Below are positions 37,421 to 49,260 of a stretch of 64,000 nucleotides of DNA, in pieces. Location: the NCBI GenBank assembly GCA_033961575.1, contig CM066735.1, positions 31,205,501 to 31,269,500 of the forward strand, written 5' to 3'. The position numbers were made by a program, and so were the translations under genes. The first letter of the stretch is position 1. Each line of letters opens with the position of its first letter. The DNA is from Aselliscus stoliczkanus (taxonomy: Eukaryota > Chordata > Mammalia > Chiroptera > Hipposideridae). The notes under the pieces are model-generated. The model searched no databases. It saw only the letters and a program-made list of their open reading frames with translations, and was not told where the DNA came from.

Positions 37421-38744
37421 GGTTCTGTGTGTATCTATTCCATTCTTTAAATAATATCAGCTATTGTATATCGGGTGTTATGTTAAAAATAATGTATTTA
37501 GGACAGAAATTATTTCCCAACAATAAAGTCTTTGGGGAAATGATACATTCACCATTAATTTCGTATTTTCTATACATTTTATTTTAATGTTTAATTTTAC
37601 CACATTTTAAAGAAAAAAGTTAAAAATACCTTCAAAGTCCAATATATTGTTTGGAAATATCTATCACTATAAGTTTTATTCATTATTCCAAAAATCAAAA
37701 TAAATGTGTTTTATACCATTTTACTGCTATTTACCATTTAGGGAACAATACAGTGTTCATTTAGTCTATAAAAAAATTTAAATATTTTGAAGACAAATTA
37801 GTTATAAATAATTGTTGGTTGAAAGAACAGAAAATTACAGTAAGTATCTGCTGGTCAGCATTCATAACTCCAGGACTACTTTCTCCCAAATAGATCCAAT
37901 ATTAAAATATAAGAAAAATCATTAAATGGGATTGCTTAATATAATTCATATATGTAGAAAAATAGCTGATTTCTGCAGCACGCTCAGTTCATAATAGAAT
38001 CTGATTACTGTAATAACATATTTGGTACTATGACACATGTAAAGAAGCATGATACCTGCTTTCAAAAAAGTTATAATCTAATAAGTCAACCATGTATGTG
38101 ACAGGTGCATATGTGTGTGTGTTTCTGTATTTGTGTCTGAATTTGGGTCTTATATTTTCCCAGCGTATATTTAGAAAGCATATAGTAATTACTAAATAGT
38201 TACACTTATATGTATAGAATTCAGAATTAAAAACAAAGGAAAGAGGTTTACAACTAAAATGATCTATTATTTTCTTTTTTATATTTTTTCAATGGTTGTG
38301 TGATTTGTGTCCTTAATTATAGACTAAATGTGTCAGTGTTAAATGAGAAATTGTCAAAATATTTGAAGCAACCATATTTTACCTATTATTATCAGATAAT
38401 TGAGAGAAAAAGAGATTTGATAATATTTCCTAATTTCCTTCCAGAAAATGGTTACTTAGTATTCATTTTTATTCATCATTATTTTATTGTTTAGATTGCT
38501 TTTTTTAAAAAATGTACCCAATTGAAAGTATGATGTTTGGGATTTACTTTGTAATTGGTCTTTCAAAAAAAATTGTGGGAGACATTAATGGCAAAATCTT
38601 GAACTATTGGGAAGATGACAGTTCCTTAGGTCATTTCCACTCTTGTTTGTGTTTGAAAATATTCATAACTTTTTAAAGTTTGGGTTTAACTTATTTAGTC
38701 ACATTTAAATATGGTTAGTGTATCTATGATAAGAAAAATAATAA
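37421..38744. other. intergenic, nothing recognised
   Basis: AT-rich sequence upstream of ANXA10. Reading frames are short and there is no repeat I can name. Confidence 0.6.
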
Positions 38745-38995
38745 ATACTAATAATAATTGAGATTTTACTCTATATTAGCCATTCTTTCCAGTGAATTTA
38801 TTTGTATAAAGCAAGTTAATTCTTACAACAACCCTAGGGACTAAATACAGTTATTACCTATATTTTAGTGAGGAGAATATTGAGGTTCTGTGTACTTAGA
38901 AAATTTGCCTAAGATTGCATCCTAAGAAGCAGTAGAGTAGAAGTGTGAACTTAGGCAGTCCAACATCAGAACCTATAACAGATATAGGCACTCTG
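38745..38995 (-). mobile_element. MIR SINE
   Basis: TTACAACAACCCTAGGGAC, GAGGAGAATATTGAGGTTCT, AATTTGCCTAAGATTGCATC and GAACTTAGGCAGTCCAACAT follow the reverse complement of MIR over most of its length. Confidence 0.8.
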
Positions 38996-39829
38996 TTAAG
39001 AAATAAAACAAAGTAACAATTAAAGATTAAAAATAAAATTAAGAAGCATTTTTCTTGAATTAAGTGGATTTATATTTTGGTAAGTGGATAAAATTAATAA
39101 AATGCAAAATGAGAAATGGTAAATGTTATAAGCAACTTATATGAGCAATTATGGACTGTTTCATACAAGGCAAGTTACTTTAGGCTGCAAGTAAATCAGG
39201 AAGCCAATACAATGAATTATCAGTTTAAATTGTGGCTTAGAAGTTGCAGGAAAGAGCTCTCCAGGTGTAGAATCCAAGAAACTATCACTCACTGAGATAG
39301 ATGTGGAGGTGGGAGGTTGTGAAGTGTGTGCTATGATGGTATGAATTCTAAGTTTGACTTTGGTTAGTTATATATGACCTATAACAAAATACATGTTTTT
39401 CTGCTTAATTTATCTGAGTGAAAATTCAGCTGGATAATTACAAAGGAGAAATTCTAGCACATCCATTATCTTGGAATTAATATTACCTACTATCATATAT
39501 CAGCATATATTGGATCAGAGACGAGATAGGCCAAATCAGTCTAAAAAGACAGCATGACTTTTAGACGAGTAAAACATGACTGTAACATATAAACTTACTA
39601 ATTTATTTTTAAAAAATAATGTGGAGAAGTACAAAGGCAGGTGAATCGGTTAGTGAACCATGGAAACGTGCTACGAGTATTGATAATACCCAGCTACTAA
39701 CTGTGTAAGTTAAATGGTGCATCGGCCTGAATACCAGGTATGTTCGGTCTTTTGCTAATTATATGCTTGTGGTAGATGATATCATTGTTCAAAATTATTC
39801 ACTTTCTTCGTTTCTGGTATATGGCGTAC
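38996..39829. other. intergenic, nothing recognised
   Basis: AT-rich single-copy-looking sequence with no gene signal. Confidence 0.55.
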
Positions 39830-40010
39830 ATTTTTATGCACCCTTGATTTTAGATTGGTCATGTGACTGGCTTCAACCAAAGGCAATGGAATGGTACATC
39901 TGACATACATTTGCACACACATTGTGAGTTTCTGCCCCTCTTTTCTGATGTTTCCGCACTATGGCAAAAATAGCACGTGCGAGAATGGGAGAAGCTTAAA
40001 TGGGAACCCC
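39830..40010 (+). mobile_element. MLT1-like LTR fragment
   Basis: TTAGATTGGTCATGTGACTG, GGCTTCAACCAAAGGCAATG and GAATGGTACATCTGACATAC resemble the MLT1 (ERVL-MaLR) LTR block around CATGTGACTTGCTTTGACCA. Diverged and non-coding. Confidence 0.5.
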
Positions 40011-40244
40011 TGGGATCAGGACATAGGAAATGCCTCTTAGATTTGCATTAGCTGAGTAATGCAATCCCAATTTTAGCAGTATTCACCATGCTGTTCTCAC
40101 TGGCAGACACTCAACATTGACCTTGTGATTTTTTTTTTATAATTATTCACCAGACAATCTTCTAAATAAAATTTGAATTCTTGTGTAGTGTGCCATACCA
40201 AACAAGTGTTTAATCCCACTGAGGGTCAAATTTCATATCATTCA

Positions 40245-40370
40245 TTCAAAGTATTAGCAAGTATTTATGAGACAACTAATATGTGCCTGGCAATGTACTA
40301 GATGTCTGGGATACTTTATTGAAGAAGACAAAGATCCCTGCCTTGTGGTACTTATATTAATTAATGCTGT
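40245..40370 (-). mobile_element. L2 LINE 3' tail
   Basis: AGTATTTATGAGACAACTAA, TATGTGCCTGGCAATGTACT, CTGGGATACTTTATTGAAGA and AAGATCCCTGCCTTGTGGTA are the reverse complement of the L2 3' end. Confidence 0.7.
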
Positions 40371-40923
40371 GGAATTTTTATTGTGTATACCTGATTCAAA
40401 AAAGTGTATTTAATGTACATTGTTTAAAATGTTTATATATGTATAATAACGCTGCCTCCATGAGCACTGCAAACTGTCTAAAACGGCAATCATAAGAAAG
40501 AAGCTATAAAAAGAACAAGTTTCTTTCCAATTAGATAGTGGTCTTCAAACTGATTTGTATCAATATCCCGTAACATTTTTTCTAAACTGTACTTTTTAAT
40601 TCTTGAGTAAAGATTTCATATAAATATTTTCATTCAAGATTAGATAATTGTAATTTGTTTTTGTTTTTTTTATTTTCCTAAAAGCATCCAATAAAACCCA
40701 AATACCATAGCAATTCAATGCTGACAGTCTATCATCTATAAAACATACAGTAGGCTCTTACTTGACAGTTAAATATTTTATATCATTCCTGTATCTCTCT
40801 GAATTCCTATTTCCATTCTACTTCCCTTATGTTTGAATATCTTTGAGGCGGTCATCCTATAATATATATTTATAAATTATGTGTATGCATTTTTTTTTCT
40901 CTGAAGATCTAAATGTAAAGGTT
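40371..40923. other. intergenic, nothing recognised
   Basis: AT-rich sequence between an L2 relic and a SINE. No gene or repeat seen. Confidence 0.55.
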
Positions 40924-40937
40924 TCCAGTTTTCATTT

Positions 40938-41388
40938 TTTTTAATTAAGATTTTATTGGGGAATTTGGGGAGGGAACAGTGTTGGGGAATCGGGGAAGGG
41001 GAACAGACAAGCTGCTGTCCTTTGGTTCTTCAGTCTAGTTGTGGAGGACGTCGCTTCACTGGCTCATGTTGGTATTATCATTGCGCTCTTCCTGGGTGAG
41101 GCAGTCGCTCGCTGGCCTTTGGACAGTCACTCACGGTGGCTCACAGAAGCTCACACTGGCTGCCAGCCACTCATGGTAGCTTACAGCAGCCCACTGCAGC
41201 AGGGCCTGTAGCCTACGCCATCACCGGGCGACTCATGGCAGCCCAGCTCCAGATTGAGCTGTTGTTCACCATCTTAGGTGTAGAGGGTGCAGCGTCACTA
41301 GCCCTCATGTGGGATCTGAACCAGGGCCCTGCTGCTCAGAGCTGACATTCCATGCCAACCCTTAACAAAAGTGCCACTCGGCTGGCCC
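40938..41388 (-). mobile_element. tRNA-derived SINE, long form (T+ type)
   Basis: Reverse copy: the T-rich tail is followed by AAGATTTTATTGGGGAATTT (AATAAAATCTT in the element's sense), the GC-rich body, and the head ending at CACTCGGCTGGCC. Target-site copies TCCAGTTTTCATTT are at 40924-40937 and 41389-41402. The tRNA-like head is damaged (GGGCCCTGCTGCTCAGAGCT in place of the usual anticodon arm). Confidence 0.92.
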
Positions 41389-41639
41389 TCCAGTTTTCAT
41401 TTATATCTGGAAACAACTGGCTCATTTCCAGTAATCGTTGTTGTTTTCATAACTAATTTTAAATTGCTTTCGAGTAACTGCATTCTTTTACAGTGTATTT
41501 CTCAATGAATTTTGAAGGTCTGTGAACATCTGTCTGTGAAACTAAATCACAATGAAGATACAGAACATTTTCTTCACCCACACCCCAAGGTTTTCCCATA
41601 TCCATTTGTAGTTTCTCCCTCCATCCACCTCTGTTCTCA

Positions 41640-42330
41640 GACACGGACTGAATTGTTTCTGCAACTGTAGATTAGTTTGCTTTATCTAGAATTTCATTTA
41701 GATGGAATCATATGATACTCTAATTCGTTAGGATTCTTTTTGGCATATTTGTGATATTCATTCATTTTGTTGTGTATATCAAGAGTCACTTCCTTTTTAT
41801 TGTTGAGTAATATTCCATTGTATGGATATACTTACATATTATTTACTCATTTTCTTGTTGATCGTCTGGCTATTGTAAAGATACTTTTATGCCTCTGCTT
41901 GACATTATCACTTTTTAAAACTGGAGTCATCAAATTGTGTAGTAGTATCACATTGTGCTTCTAATTTGCAATTTTCTTATGAATAAGAATTTAGAGTATC
42001 TTTTTTATGCTAATTGGCCACTTTACATCTTCTTATGTAATTTTTTCAAATTCTTTATCCATTTTCCAACTGAGTTGATGGTTTTAGTATTGAGATGTAA
42101 GAGATCTTTATACATTCCAGATATACATTTTGTATCACCTTTGATTTACAAATAGTTGTTCTCAGTGTGAACCTCATTTTTTCATTTAAAATGGTGTCTT
42201 ATGAATAGGAAAAATTTCTTTGTTTATTTTTAATTAATAATTGGACAAGATCCAATTAATAAATTTTAGTTATGCTTTTTTTGTTATCTAAAATGTTTTT
42301 GTCTCTTGTACCCTTCTTTTAATTTTCAGC
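41640..42330 (-). mobile_element. ancient LINE-1 (L1M) fragment
   Basis: The plus strand reads ATAGATGGAATCATATGATA-like text, TTTTTATTGTTGAGTAATAT, TCCATTGTATGGATATACTT and TTGGCCACTTTACATCTTCT, the reverse complement of an old L1 3' region. Confidence 0.75.
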
Positions 42331-42626
42331 TGATACCTCTTTTATTGTTTGAGGTAATATCCATTCTTACAAATAGTTAGATTTTTTTTAACCTTTCCGT
42401 ATGTTCATCTGTACACTTATGTCTTCCTTACCCCCATAACAATAGTTATTGCTCCTAACTTAGGCCCTTTTCTATCTATCTTCAAGCTCTCATGTATTTT
42501 TTCTAACACAGGTCTTTAATCCAAACTATCCCATTTCTACTTAACATTATTTTAGTCTCCTAACATTTCCTTTAGCCCCAAAATGTGATAGAGCAGAATT
42601 CATTTTAAAAAGCAAGCAAGAAACAG
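42331..42626. other. intergenic, nothing recognised
   Basis: Pyrimidine-rich, AT-rich sequence before the LDHA pseudogene; no feature supported. Confidence 0.5.
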
Positions 42627-42641
42627 AAAAGAGATTCTTTT

Positions 42642-44312
42642 TTTTTCACCGTTCAAGGTTTATTTGGTGTTTTTGTTGGTATGACACTTGGATAGTCGGC
42701 TGCATTATTTATATGTAGACTTTTCTTCTTACATTATATTCCAGTATACTCTGATACATTTAGTACAAAAATAAGATCCTTTAGTACACTTATGCACAAG
42801 ACATGCAGTTTTCGATTTGGAATACATTGAATCCCAGGATGTGAGGCTGGGAAAAAGTTGAACTAGGCATGTAGGATAAAGGAACCAGAAGTTACATAAT
42901 GCACAGAAAACTCACGTCTAGTTTGAACGGCAACTGTAGCGTGTGCAACATTGGCAGTGATGGTGCCTTTGAGGGGGTGGAACTATTTCACACTGACCAG
43001 GTTAGGATGAGATAAGTACCATCCAGCATCAGGATATAGCTGCAGAGTTTTATGGACCATTCCTATTTCTAACTTTAGGAAATTCATGTTTTTCCCAGGC
43101 TGTCTTAATATTACTGCTTTAGTACAGATCAGATAAAATGGACAATATGCACAACCTCCAACTAAAATCCTGCTGTAGCCTAGACCCTGAAGTGCTTTGA
43201 CATTAGAAGGCTTTAAAACTGCAGCTCTTTTTGGATCCCCCAGAGCGTATCTGCATTCTTCTTCAAACGGGCTCTTCCTCAAGTGTCAGTGTCACCTTCA
43301 CAACATCTGAGATTCCATTCTGTCCCATGATGCAAGGGACACTAAGGAAGACATCATCTTTTATTCCATAGTAACCCTTAATCATGGTGGAAATTGGATG
43401 CACCCACCTAAGATTCTTCATCATACTTTCTGCCAAATCTGCCACAGATAGTCCACTGGCCCAGGATGCATAGCGTTTCAGTTTGATCACCTCATAAGCA
43501 CTCTCAACCACCTGTGTGTGCACTTCTTTCCACTGCTCCTTATCAGCATCAGTGCCTATATTAGGGTGCAGTGTTTTCATGGAGACAGCAGCAACATTCA
43601 CTCCACTCCATACAGGCACACTAGGGTCTCCATGCTCTCCGAGGACCCACCCATGACAGCTTAATGGGTGCACTGTCAGCCTTTCCCCCATTAGGTAATG
43701 GAACTGGGCTGAATCCAGATTGCAACCACTTCCAATAACACAGTTTTTGGGAAAGCTGCTTATCTTCCAAGCCACATAGGTCAAGCTATCCACTGGATTG
43801 GAAACAATAAGCAATTTGCAGTTGGGGCTATATTTCACAACATTAGGAATAATGAATTTAAAGATGTTCACATTACGCTGGACCAAATTAAGACGGCTTC
43901 CTCCCTCTTGTTGATGTGCCCCAGCTGTGACAATAACCAGCCTGGAGTTTACAGTCACGTTATAGTCTTTGCTAGAGACAATCTTTGGTGCTCTAAGGAA
44001 AAGGCTGTCATGTTGGAGATCCATCATCTCTCCCTTCAATTTGTCTTTCATGACAACAAAAGCAAGTTCATCTGCCAAGTCCTTCATTAAGATACAGATG
44101 GCACAGGCCATGCCAACAGGACCAACTCCAATGACTGTAACCTTATTCTGGACTCTTTGTTCTTAGAATTTAAGAAGATTCAAAATCAGCTGATCCTTGA
44201 GAGTTGTCATATTGGATTTAGAACCAAAGGGAATCAGGAGTACACGGAGAGTGAAAGGTAGTCTGTGGCGCGCAGCTTTGGATTCAGAGTTGGCGGCAGT
44301 AGCTCTGGGACC
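42642..44312 (-). pseudogene. LDHA: LDHA processed pseudogene
   Basis: Intronless copy of the lactate dehydrogenase A mRNA on the minus strand. The former coding region runs from ATG at 44208-44210 to TAA at 43213-43215, 998 bp against 999 in LDHA. Recognisable blocks are MTTLKDQLILNLLK, the NAD-binding [30 protein letters not shown], the catalytic-His loop [13 protein letters not shown], and the C terminus [17 protein letters not shown]. It is broken by an in-frame TAA after codon 15, loss of one codon near residue 52 and a 1-base deletion near 43265 that shifts the last 20 codons. DSARFRY has become DSAQFHY, losing a substrate-site arginine. 5' UTR and 3' UTR are retained to the poly(A), seen as T9 at 42638-42646. 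A target-site duplication AAAAGAGATTCTTTT (42627-42641 and 44314-44328) proves L1-type retroposition. Not expected to make enzyme. Confidence 0.96.
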
Positions 44313-45426
44313 AAAAAGAGATTCTTTTGACTCCACATTCTCCATCAGATACAACTCCATTTTTCCTTTTCTTTTCCTCTTCATAGGGCACACTCTGCCC
44401 ACACACAGTTATGGATACTCCCTTTCTCCGGTTTGATTATTCTTACTCCATATCATTTCAATCAAGTTTTCCCCCATGATGCTGAAACTGCTCTTGTCAT
44501 GCATGGTCATTTTGCAAATTTAGTTACATATTCTCTGTCCTTATTTGGAATAACTGCCTTATCTCTCCTTTTTTCACACATGTTCTTCACTTAGTTTTTG
44601 GAATACCAAACTCTGTTGGTTTTACTTTGACTTCATTGGTTGTACCTTCTCAGTCTTCTTTACTATAAATTCCCCCTATTCTCAACTGTCATATTTGGAA
44701 ATGTTCCAAAACTAGTCTTTGTTTCTTTCCTGTTTCTATGTAAACACTTGCCCTTAATTATCTAATTTAATCCCTGAGCTTTAAAAACATCCATATACTC
44801 ATGAATACCAATTGTATATTTTGTCCCTGACCTCCAAAATGTTTATTCAGCACCTTCATTTGGATGCCCAAAAATGTGTAAAAATAACTGTGAAATTTTC
44901 CTTCACACCACTATAAACCTGCCCTTCAATGCCAGTCAATACTACCACCATCCACTGAGTTACATAAGCCCCGAATCTAGATCTGGTCCTTTATTACCTG
45001 TGTCTACCTTGAAGCATCAGCAAGTCCTATTGATTCTGTCTTTATAATATATCCTGAATATGATCACTTTTCACCCGTTCCACCCTAACCACCTTAATTC
45101 GAGCTGAGATTATGCCAAATTTCTCCTGAGAGAGCTTGTTTGACAACTTGCTCTACTGTATAGGCTCCATTATCCATACAGGAACCAGAGTATTTCATAT
45201 ATGTCACTTGTCTCTTTACGATCCTTCAATGACTTCTAAAAACAATTCACATAAAACATAAACTTCTTCCTAGGTCATATAGGGCTTTACATGATCTGGC
45301 CTTGACTGCCTTTCTGCCCCTTTCTCCCACATCTCTTCCCATGGTTCATTCTACTTCAGACTAAATGTCATCTTCTGGGTGTCTTGCAGACACTGAGCTT
45401 GCCTCTTGATATTTAAATTTGCTCTT

Positions 45427-45996
45427 TTTATTATTATTATTATTATTAGTAGTAGTAGTAGTAGTAGTAGTAGTCATAGAGTAGTAGTTTCAGTTGTACA
45501 GAGCAATGTAATATTTAGGCATTTACACCCCTCACAAAGTGATAACTCCCCCCTCCCACAATCTACTACCCCCTGACATCATATATAGTTACAATACCAT
45601 TGACTCTATTCCCTATGCTGTATTCCACATCCTGTGGCTCTATATCTATATATCTATATCTACCTATATTTATATATCTTATCTATATCTATATCTAATA
45701 TTTAGTTATAGTTGACATTCACTATTCTACTTCAGCTTCAGGTATATAGCATATTAGACATCTACACAGTCTATGAAGTGATCTCCTGATAAGTCCAGTA
45801 CCCATCTGGCACCCTGCATGACCTTTATAACATTATTGATTATATTCCCCATACTGTTTTTCATACTAAACAGAAATAGACTTAAAGATTCTGAGAAAAA
45901 ACTGATGGTTGCTAGATGGGAAGGCGGTGCAGAAGGTAAAGGGATTAGATAGTACAAATTATTAGTCACAATATTGTAACAAGGATGTGATTCACT
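45427..45996 (-). mobile_element. LINE-1 with 5' inversion
   Basis: 45427-45866 is the reverse complement of the L1 3' UTR, with a triplet tail (TTA)n(TAG)n at 45427-45474. At 45867-45990 the orientation flips: AAATAGACTTAAAGATTCTG, GAAAAAACTGATGGTTGCTA and TAGATAGTACAAATTATTAG are in plus sense and correspond to 22268-22368 of the other L1 copy. The short duplicated target TTGCTCTT (45419-45426 and 45997-46004) brackets both parts. Confidence 0.82.
45636..45700 (+). repeat. (TATATC)n imperfect repeat
   Basis: Degenerate TATATC/TATCTA units inside the L1 3' UTR segment. Confidence 0.8.
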
Positions 45997-46345
45997 TGCT
46001 CTTCATTAGTGTAGACCCCCTATTTTCATGTTTTGGTAAGGGTAGCTCTTTCTTCTTATCTAGACCTCTGCTTAAATATTGCTTCTTTAATATGACCACT
46101 CTGTTTTTAACAGACCCTATCACTTGCATTGCAGTCTCTACCTGTATTCTGTTTTCTTTTATTCATCTCTTCAATAATGAACATTACATTTTTCCTCAGT
46201 TTTTTAAAAATGTGTGTCTTCCACTAGAAGAAGCTCTTTGAGGACAGAAAATTACTTGGTCTTGTTCACTACCATACTCACAGTACATAAAATGGTGTCT
46301 AAAATTTAAAGCATCCAACGAATATTTTTGAGTGAATGAAGTTGA

Positions 46346-47638
46346 TTTTCTATGAACTTGAAGCTGAGGTGAGACAGTCAGTAATGTTTGTGGGGCCATT
46401 AGACTTTCCTTGGTGACCATCTTCTGTAGCAAATCTCTTAACTTCTAATATACATACAGATTATCTGTTAGCTTAAGGGCCAAAGTCACCCAGGTCCATG
46501 TACTTTTTCTTTGTCCAGAATTTTAAAAAAATTTTCTATTTGGCCATCCTAGCTAGCAATCTTTGTAAATGGACTCTTTATATACTTCAAGATTTTTCTA
46601 AAGCAAAATAGCAAAAATGATCTTCCTTGAATTATGTTGCTTACCATTTATAACAATAGATTTTCATTGCACATACCACACTTGTTCTACTCAAAATGTC
46701 ACTGTCAAATTTTATAGATTGACAAAGAGGTTTGATGTTAAAATTTAAGGCAATTTTTCAATTACATTCACATACAATATACAGTAGCTATTCATGTCAT
46801 GGATCAGTGAACAAATAGATTTATACAAAAGAATCTATTTTTTGTTTGTGATTTAAAAATTTGTCTTTATCTCTGCACTTTGGATGTATTTTGAGATTCT
46901 AAAGTCCATTTAAGGTTCACTCTAATTGGTAATTTGCACTGACCCTTTCTGTTTTGTAGCGATAGAATTCATGAATAAAAATAACCAATTTTAATTATTT
47001 TTCAAATCAGATCTCCAAGTCCTTATAAAAGAAATTTAGTTAAAAGTGAACGAGAAAAGTAACATACTATAAAATTATTTTTATCACTTTGAAAATTAGA
47101 TTCTAGCATATTAGTCATGTATATTAATTTGAAACAAAGTTCACATTCCTTGTATAATATTATTCATGTATTTCACAGTGATTAAAAATCAGGGAATTAT
47201 TTTCATCAAAGAAGAAGAAATATTTGTGCTTCTAAATTGGTCTAATCTGAAGTTGATATTAAAAGCAAAGCATATTAAAGAGCAATATCAAATGTTGCTG
47301 GATTGTATTTACCTTTTGGTTTACAAATAGTTTTTTTTGTTGTTGTTTTGAAATGAACTACATATGATGCATGTTACTCACCTTTGACATATTTAACTTG
47401 GCAATAAGGTAGAATGTGTTATTTTAAGGAGAAAATGTGACTAAGATAGAACCTTAACTTGACTGAACTTTTCTCGAAATCAGTAAATAAAGCTCATGTC
47501 ATAATATGAAAATATTATGGTTTTAACATATACACATGCTAATCTTATCCATTGAAATAAGAAATCTGTTTTTGGTAAAATATGAGATTCTGTCATGAGG
47601 TATGACTATGAAGTAATTTCAGAAAATATTAGAATATA
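46346..47638. other. intergenic, nothing recognised
   Basis: About 1.3 kb, AT-rich, without recognisable repeats or coding signal. Confidence 0.55.
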
Positions 47639-47715
47639 GTGGGTTGTTGGAAAAATCCTGATGTATTTTGTCTATGTTTTTCAAAGGTCATTTATTCATA
47701 TAAAGAACAAAGATC

Positions 47716-47840
47716 GGGCCGGCTGAGTGGTGCGGTGGTTGAGCGCTGGCTTGGGAAGCCAGTGGCCCTGGTTCGGGCCCCACATATGAGGGCCAGTGAC
47801 ACTGCCCTCAAAAAAAAACAAAAACAAAAACAAAACAAAA
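47716..47840 (+). mobile_element. tRNA-derived SINE, short form, nested in mariner
   Basis: Head GGGCCGGCTGAGTGGTGCGG, B box GGTTCGGGCCC, end CTGCCCTC, tail of (AAAAC)n. Target-site copies ACAAAGATC (47707-47715) and ACAAGGATC (47840-47848). It sits between the mariner's left terminus and the transposase stop codon. Confidence 0.93.
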
Positions 47841-47905
47841 CAAGGATCAATTAATGATATATTGCCCATTTTGTTGGATAATCTTTTGCCATGTTTCAAT
47901 GAGCT

Positions 47906-48900
47906 TCATAATTCCTTGATTGTAGAAGGACCTGTCTTTTTTGTGAAAAACTGAACATGGTCCTGATTTACAGCTTCCTCTGAATTGAACGTTATTCCAC
48001 GCAAGGAGTTTTGAAGAGAGCAAAACAAGTGGAAGTCTGATGGTGCAAGGTCAGGCAAGTGTGGTGGGTGTAACAACACATCCCATCCAAGCTCCAGTGA
48101 TTTCTGACGGGTGATCAAACTTGTGTGTGGTCTCCTGTTGTCTTGATGGAACGCAACTCCTTTACAATTAACAAGCTCTGGACGTTTCTGGATGATGGAT
48201 TCATTTAGACTGTCCAATTGCTGACAGTACACATTCAAATGGATTGTTTGGTTCCTTGGGAAGAGCTCGAAAAACATGACACCTTTAAAATCCCACCACA
48301 CTGAGAGCATAACCTTCCTTTGAGGAATGTCTGCTTTCGATGTCATTTGAGGTGAATCATCATGTGAGGACCACGACTGTTTGCATATCACATTGTTGTA
48401 AACAATCCACTTCTCATCACCAGTTATCAGTCACTTCAAAAAAGGATCATTTTCTCATGTTTAATGACCATATTGCAGATGTTTGTACGTGGCATCAAAT
48501 GAACTTCTTTGAGTTCATGCAGAACCCAAATATCAAGCTTGCTATGTATCCCAGCTTCTTCAGGTGGTCCTGAATGCTTGAATGATGGATTTTCAATGTG
48601 TCATGTAATGTGGGTTTGACTCAATCAATGCCTTTATTTTGTCTTCATCAACCTCGGTGGGCCTCACTGACCAAGGAGCGTCGTTGAGATCAAAATCACC
48701 AGCACGGGATTTCATGAACCATCGTTGGCACTGACGTTCTTGTAGAGCATTGTCACTGTAAACTTTATGCAACTTTTTACAAGCTTGACATGCGTTCTCC
48801 CTTTATAAAAGTAAAACAGTAAGGTATGGCAAAAATGCACAGTTTGGTCTTCCATCTTTAACTTGTTGTAAAATCTCCCAAACCCAAACAAATCACTCAT
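47906..48900 (-). pseudogene. mariner transposase, degenerate
   Basis: From ATG at 48898-48900 the minus strand reads MSDLFGFGRFYNKLK, then frameshifts and stops break the DNA-binding half. The catalytic half is largely open (47906-48391). The three acidic residues are visible: Asp in TGDEKW (about 48405-48425, just after a stop), Asp in FHQDNRRPH, and Asp in DLAPSDFHLF, the last two separated by exactly 34 residues (DD34D, the mariner signature). Total length of about 331 codons is near the family norm. The protein would cut and paste the element between its inverted repeats at TA sites; with several frameshifts it is non-functional. Confidence 0.93.
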
Positions 48901-49129
48901 TTTTTTTTTTAGAATGAAGCTAGGACTGTGAGCTATCAAATTACATGCAATAACATAGATGCGAATGACTCTAGTACATCCAAAAATGAACCAGTGCCAT
49001 CTGTTGCAAGCATGCATCATGACTTTTCCAACAACCCAATATATATCCCAGTATGTATGGTCCTTTACCTTGGGGATTATACGTTTACAATGGTAATGAT
49101 GCCATTGTTCCCATGTTAAGTAAATAACT

Positions 49130-49260
49130 TTTTAAGCACATAGTGTGCCAGCTTTTTTTTCTAAACACTTTAAATGATTTAATTTATTCCTCAAAACAAT
49201 CTTATGAAATAGGCAATGTCAATATTCTATAATATAAATGGAGATAGAACAGATTGAAAA
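49130..49260 (-). mobile_element. MIR SINE
   Basis: AAGCACATAGTGTGCCAGC, TTTATTCCTCAAAACAATCT and CTTATGAAATAGGCAATGTC follow the reverse complement of MIR. Confidence 0.65.

Larger units (their letters stand above)
44560..46345 (+). mobile_element. long L2 LINE copy, split by an L1
   Basis: Sense-oriented L2 blocks occur in order: CAACTGTCATATTTGGAAAT, CTTCATTTGGATGCCCAAAA, TAGGGCTTTACATGATCTGG, CATGGTTCATTCTACTTCAG, then after the L1 insertion GAAGAAGCTCTTTGAGGACA, CTTGGTCTTGTTCACTACCA and the tail CAACGAATATTTTTGAGTGA. It is about 1.2 kb of L2 once the inserted L1 (45427-45996) is removed. Ancient and non-coding. Confidence 0.65.
47639..49040 (-). mobile_element. mariner-type DNA transposon, inactive
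   Basis: Terminal inverted repeats GTGGGTTGTTGGAAAAATCC (left) and GACTTTTCCAACAACCCAAT (right) lie next to TA dinucleotides. Removing the nested SINE leaves about 1.27 kb, the normal mariner size. It encodes a damaged transposase on the minus strand. The same termini bound the 82-bp MITE at 17299-17380. The family resembles other mammalian mariners thought to have arrived by horizontal transfer; I cannot name the subfamily. Confidence 0.92.

Noticed and set aside
43263..44111. LDHA-like frame of 282 codons as a functional enzyme or new gene
   Set aside because: Intronless, flanked by a target-site duplication and poly(A), with an early stop, lost residues and a C-terminal frameshift. It is a processed pseudogene.
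47906..48391. 161-codon transposase fragment as an active or domesticated gene
   Set aside because: The N-terminal half is broken by stops and frameshifts in the same element, and it lacks its own start context.
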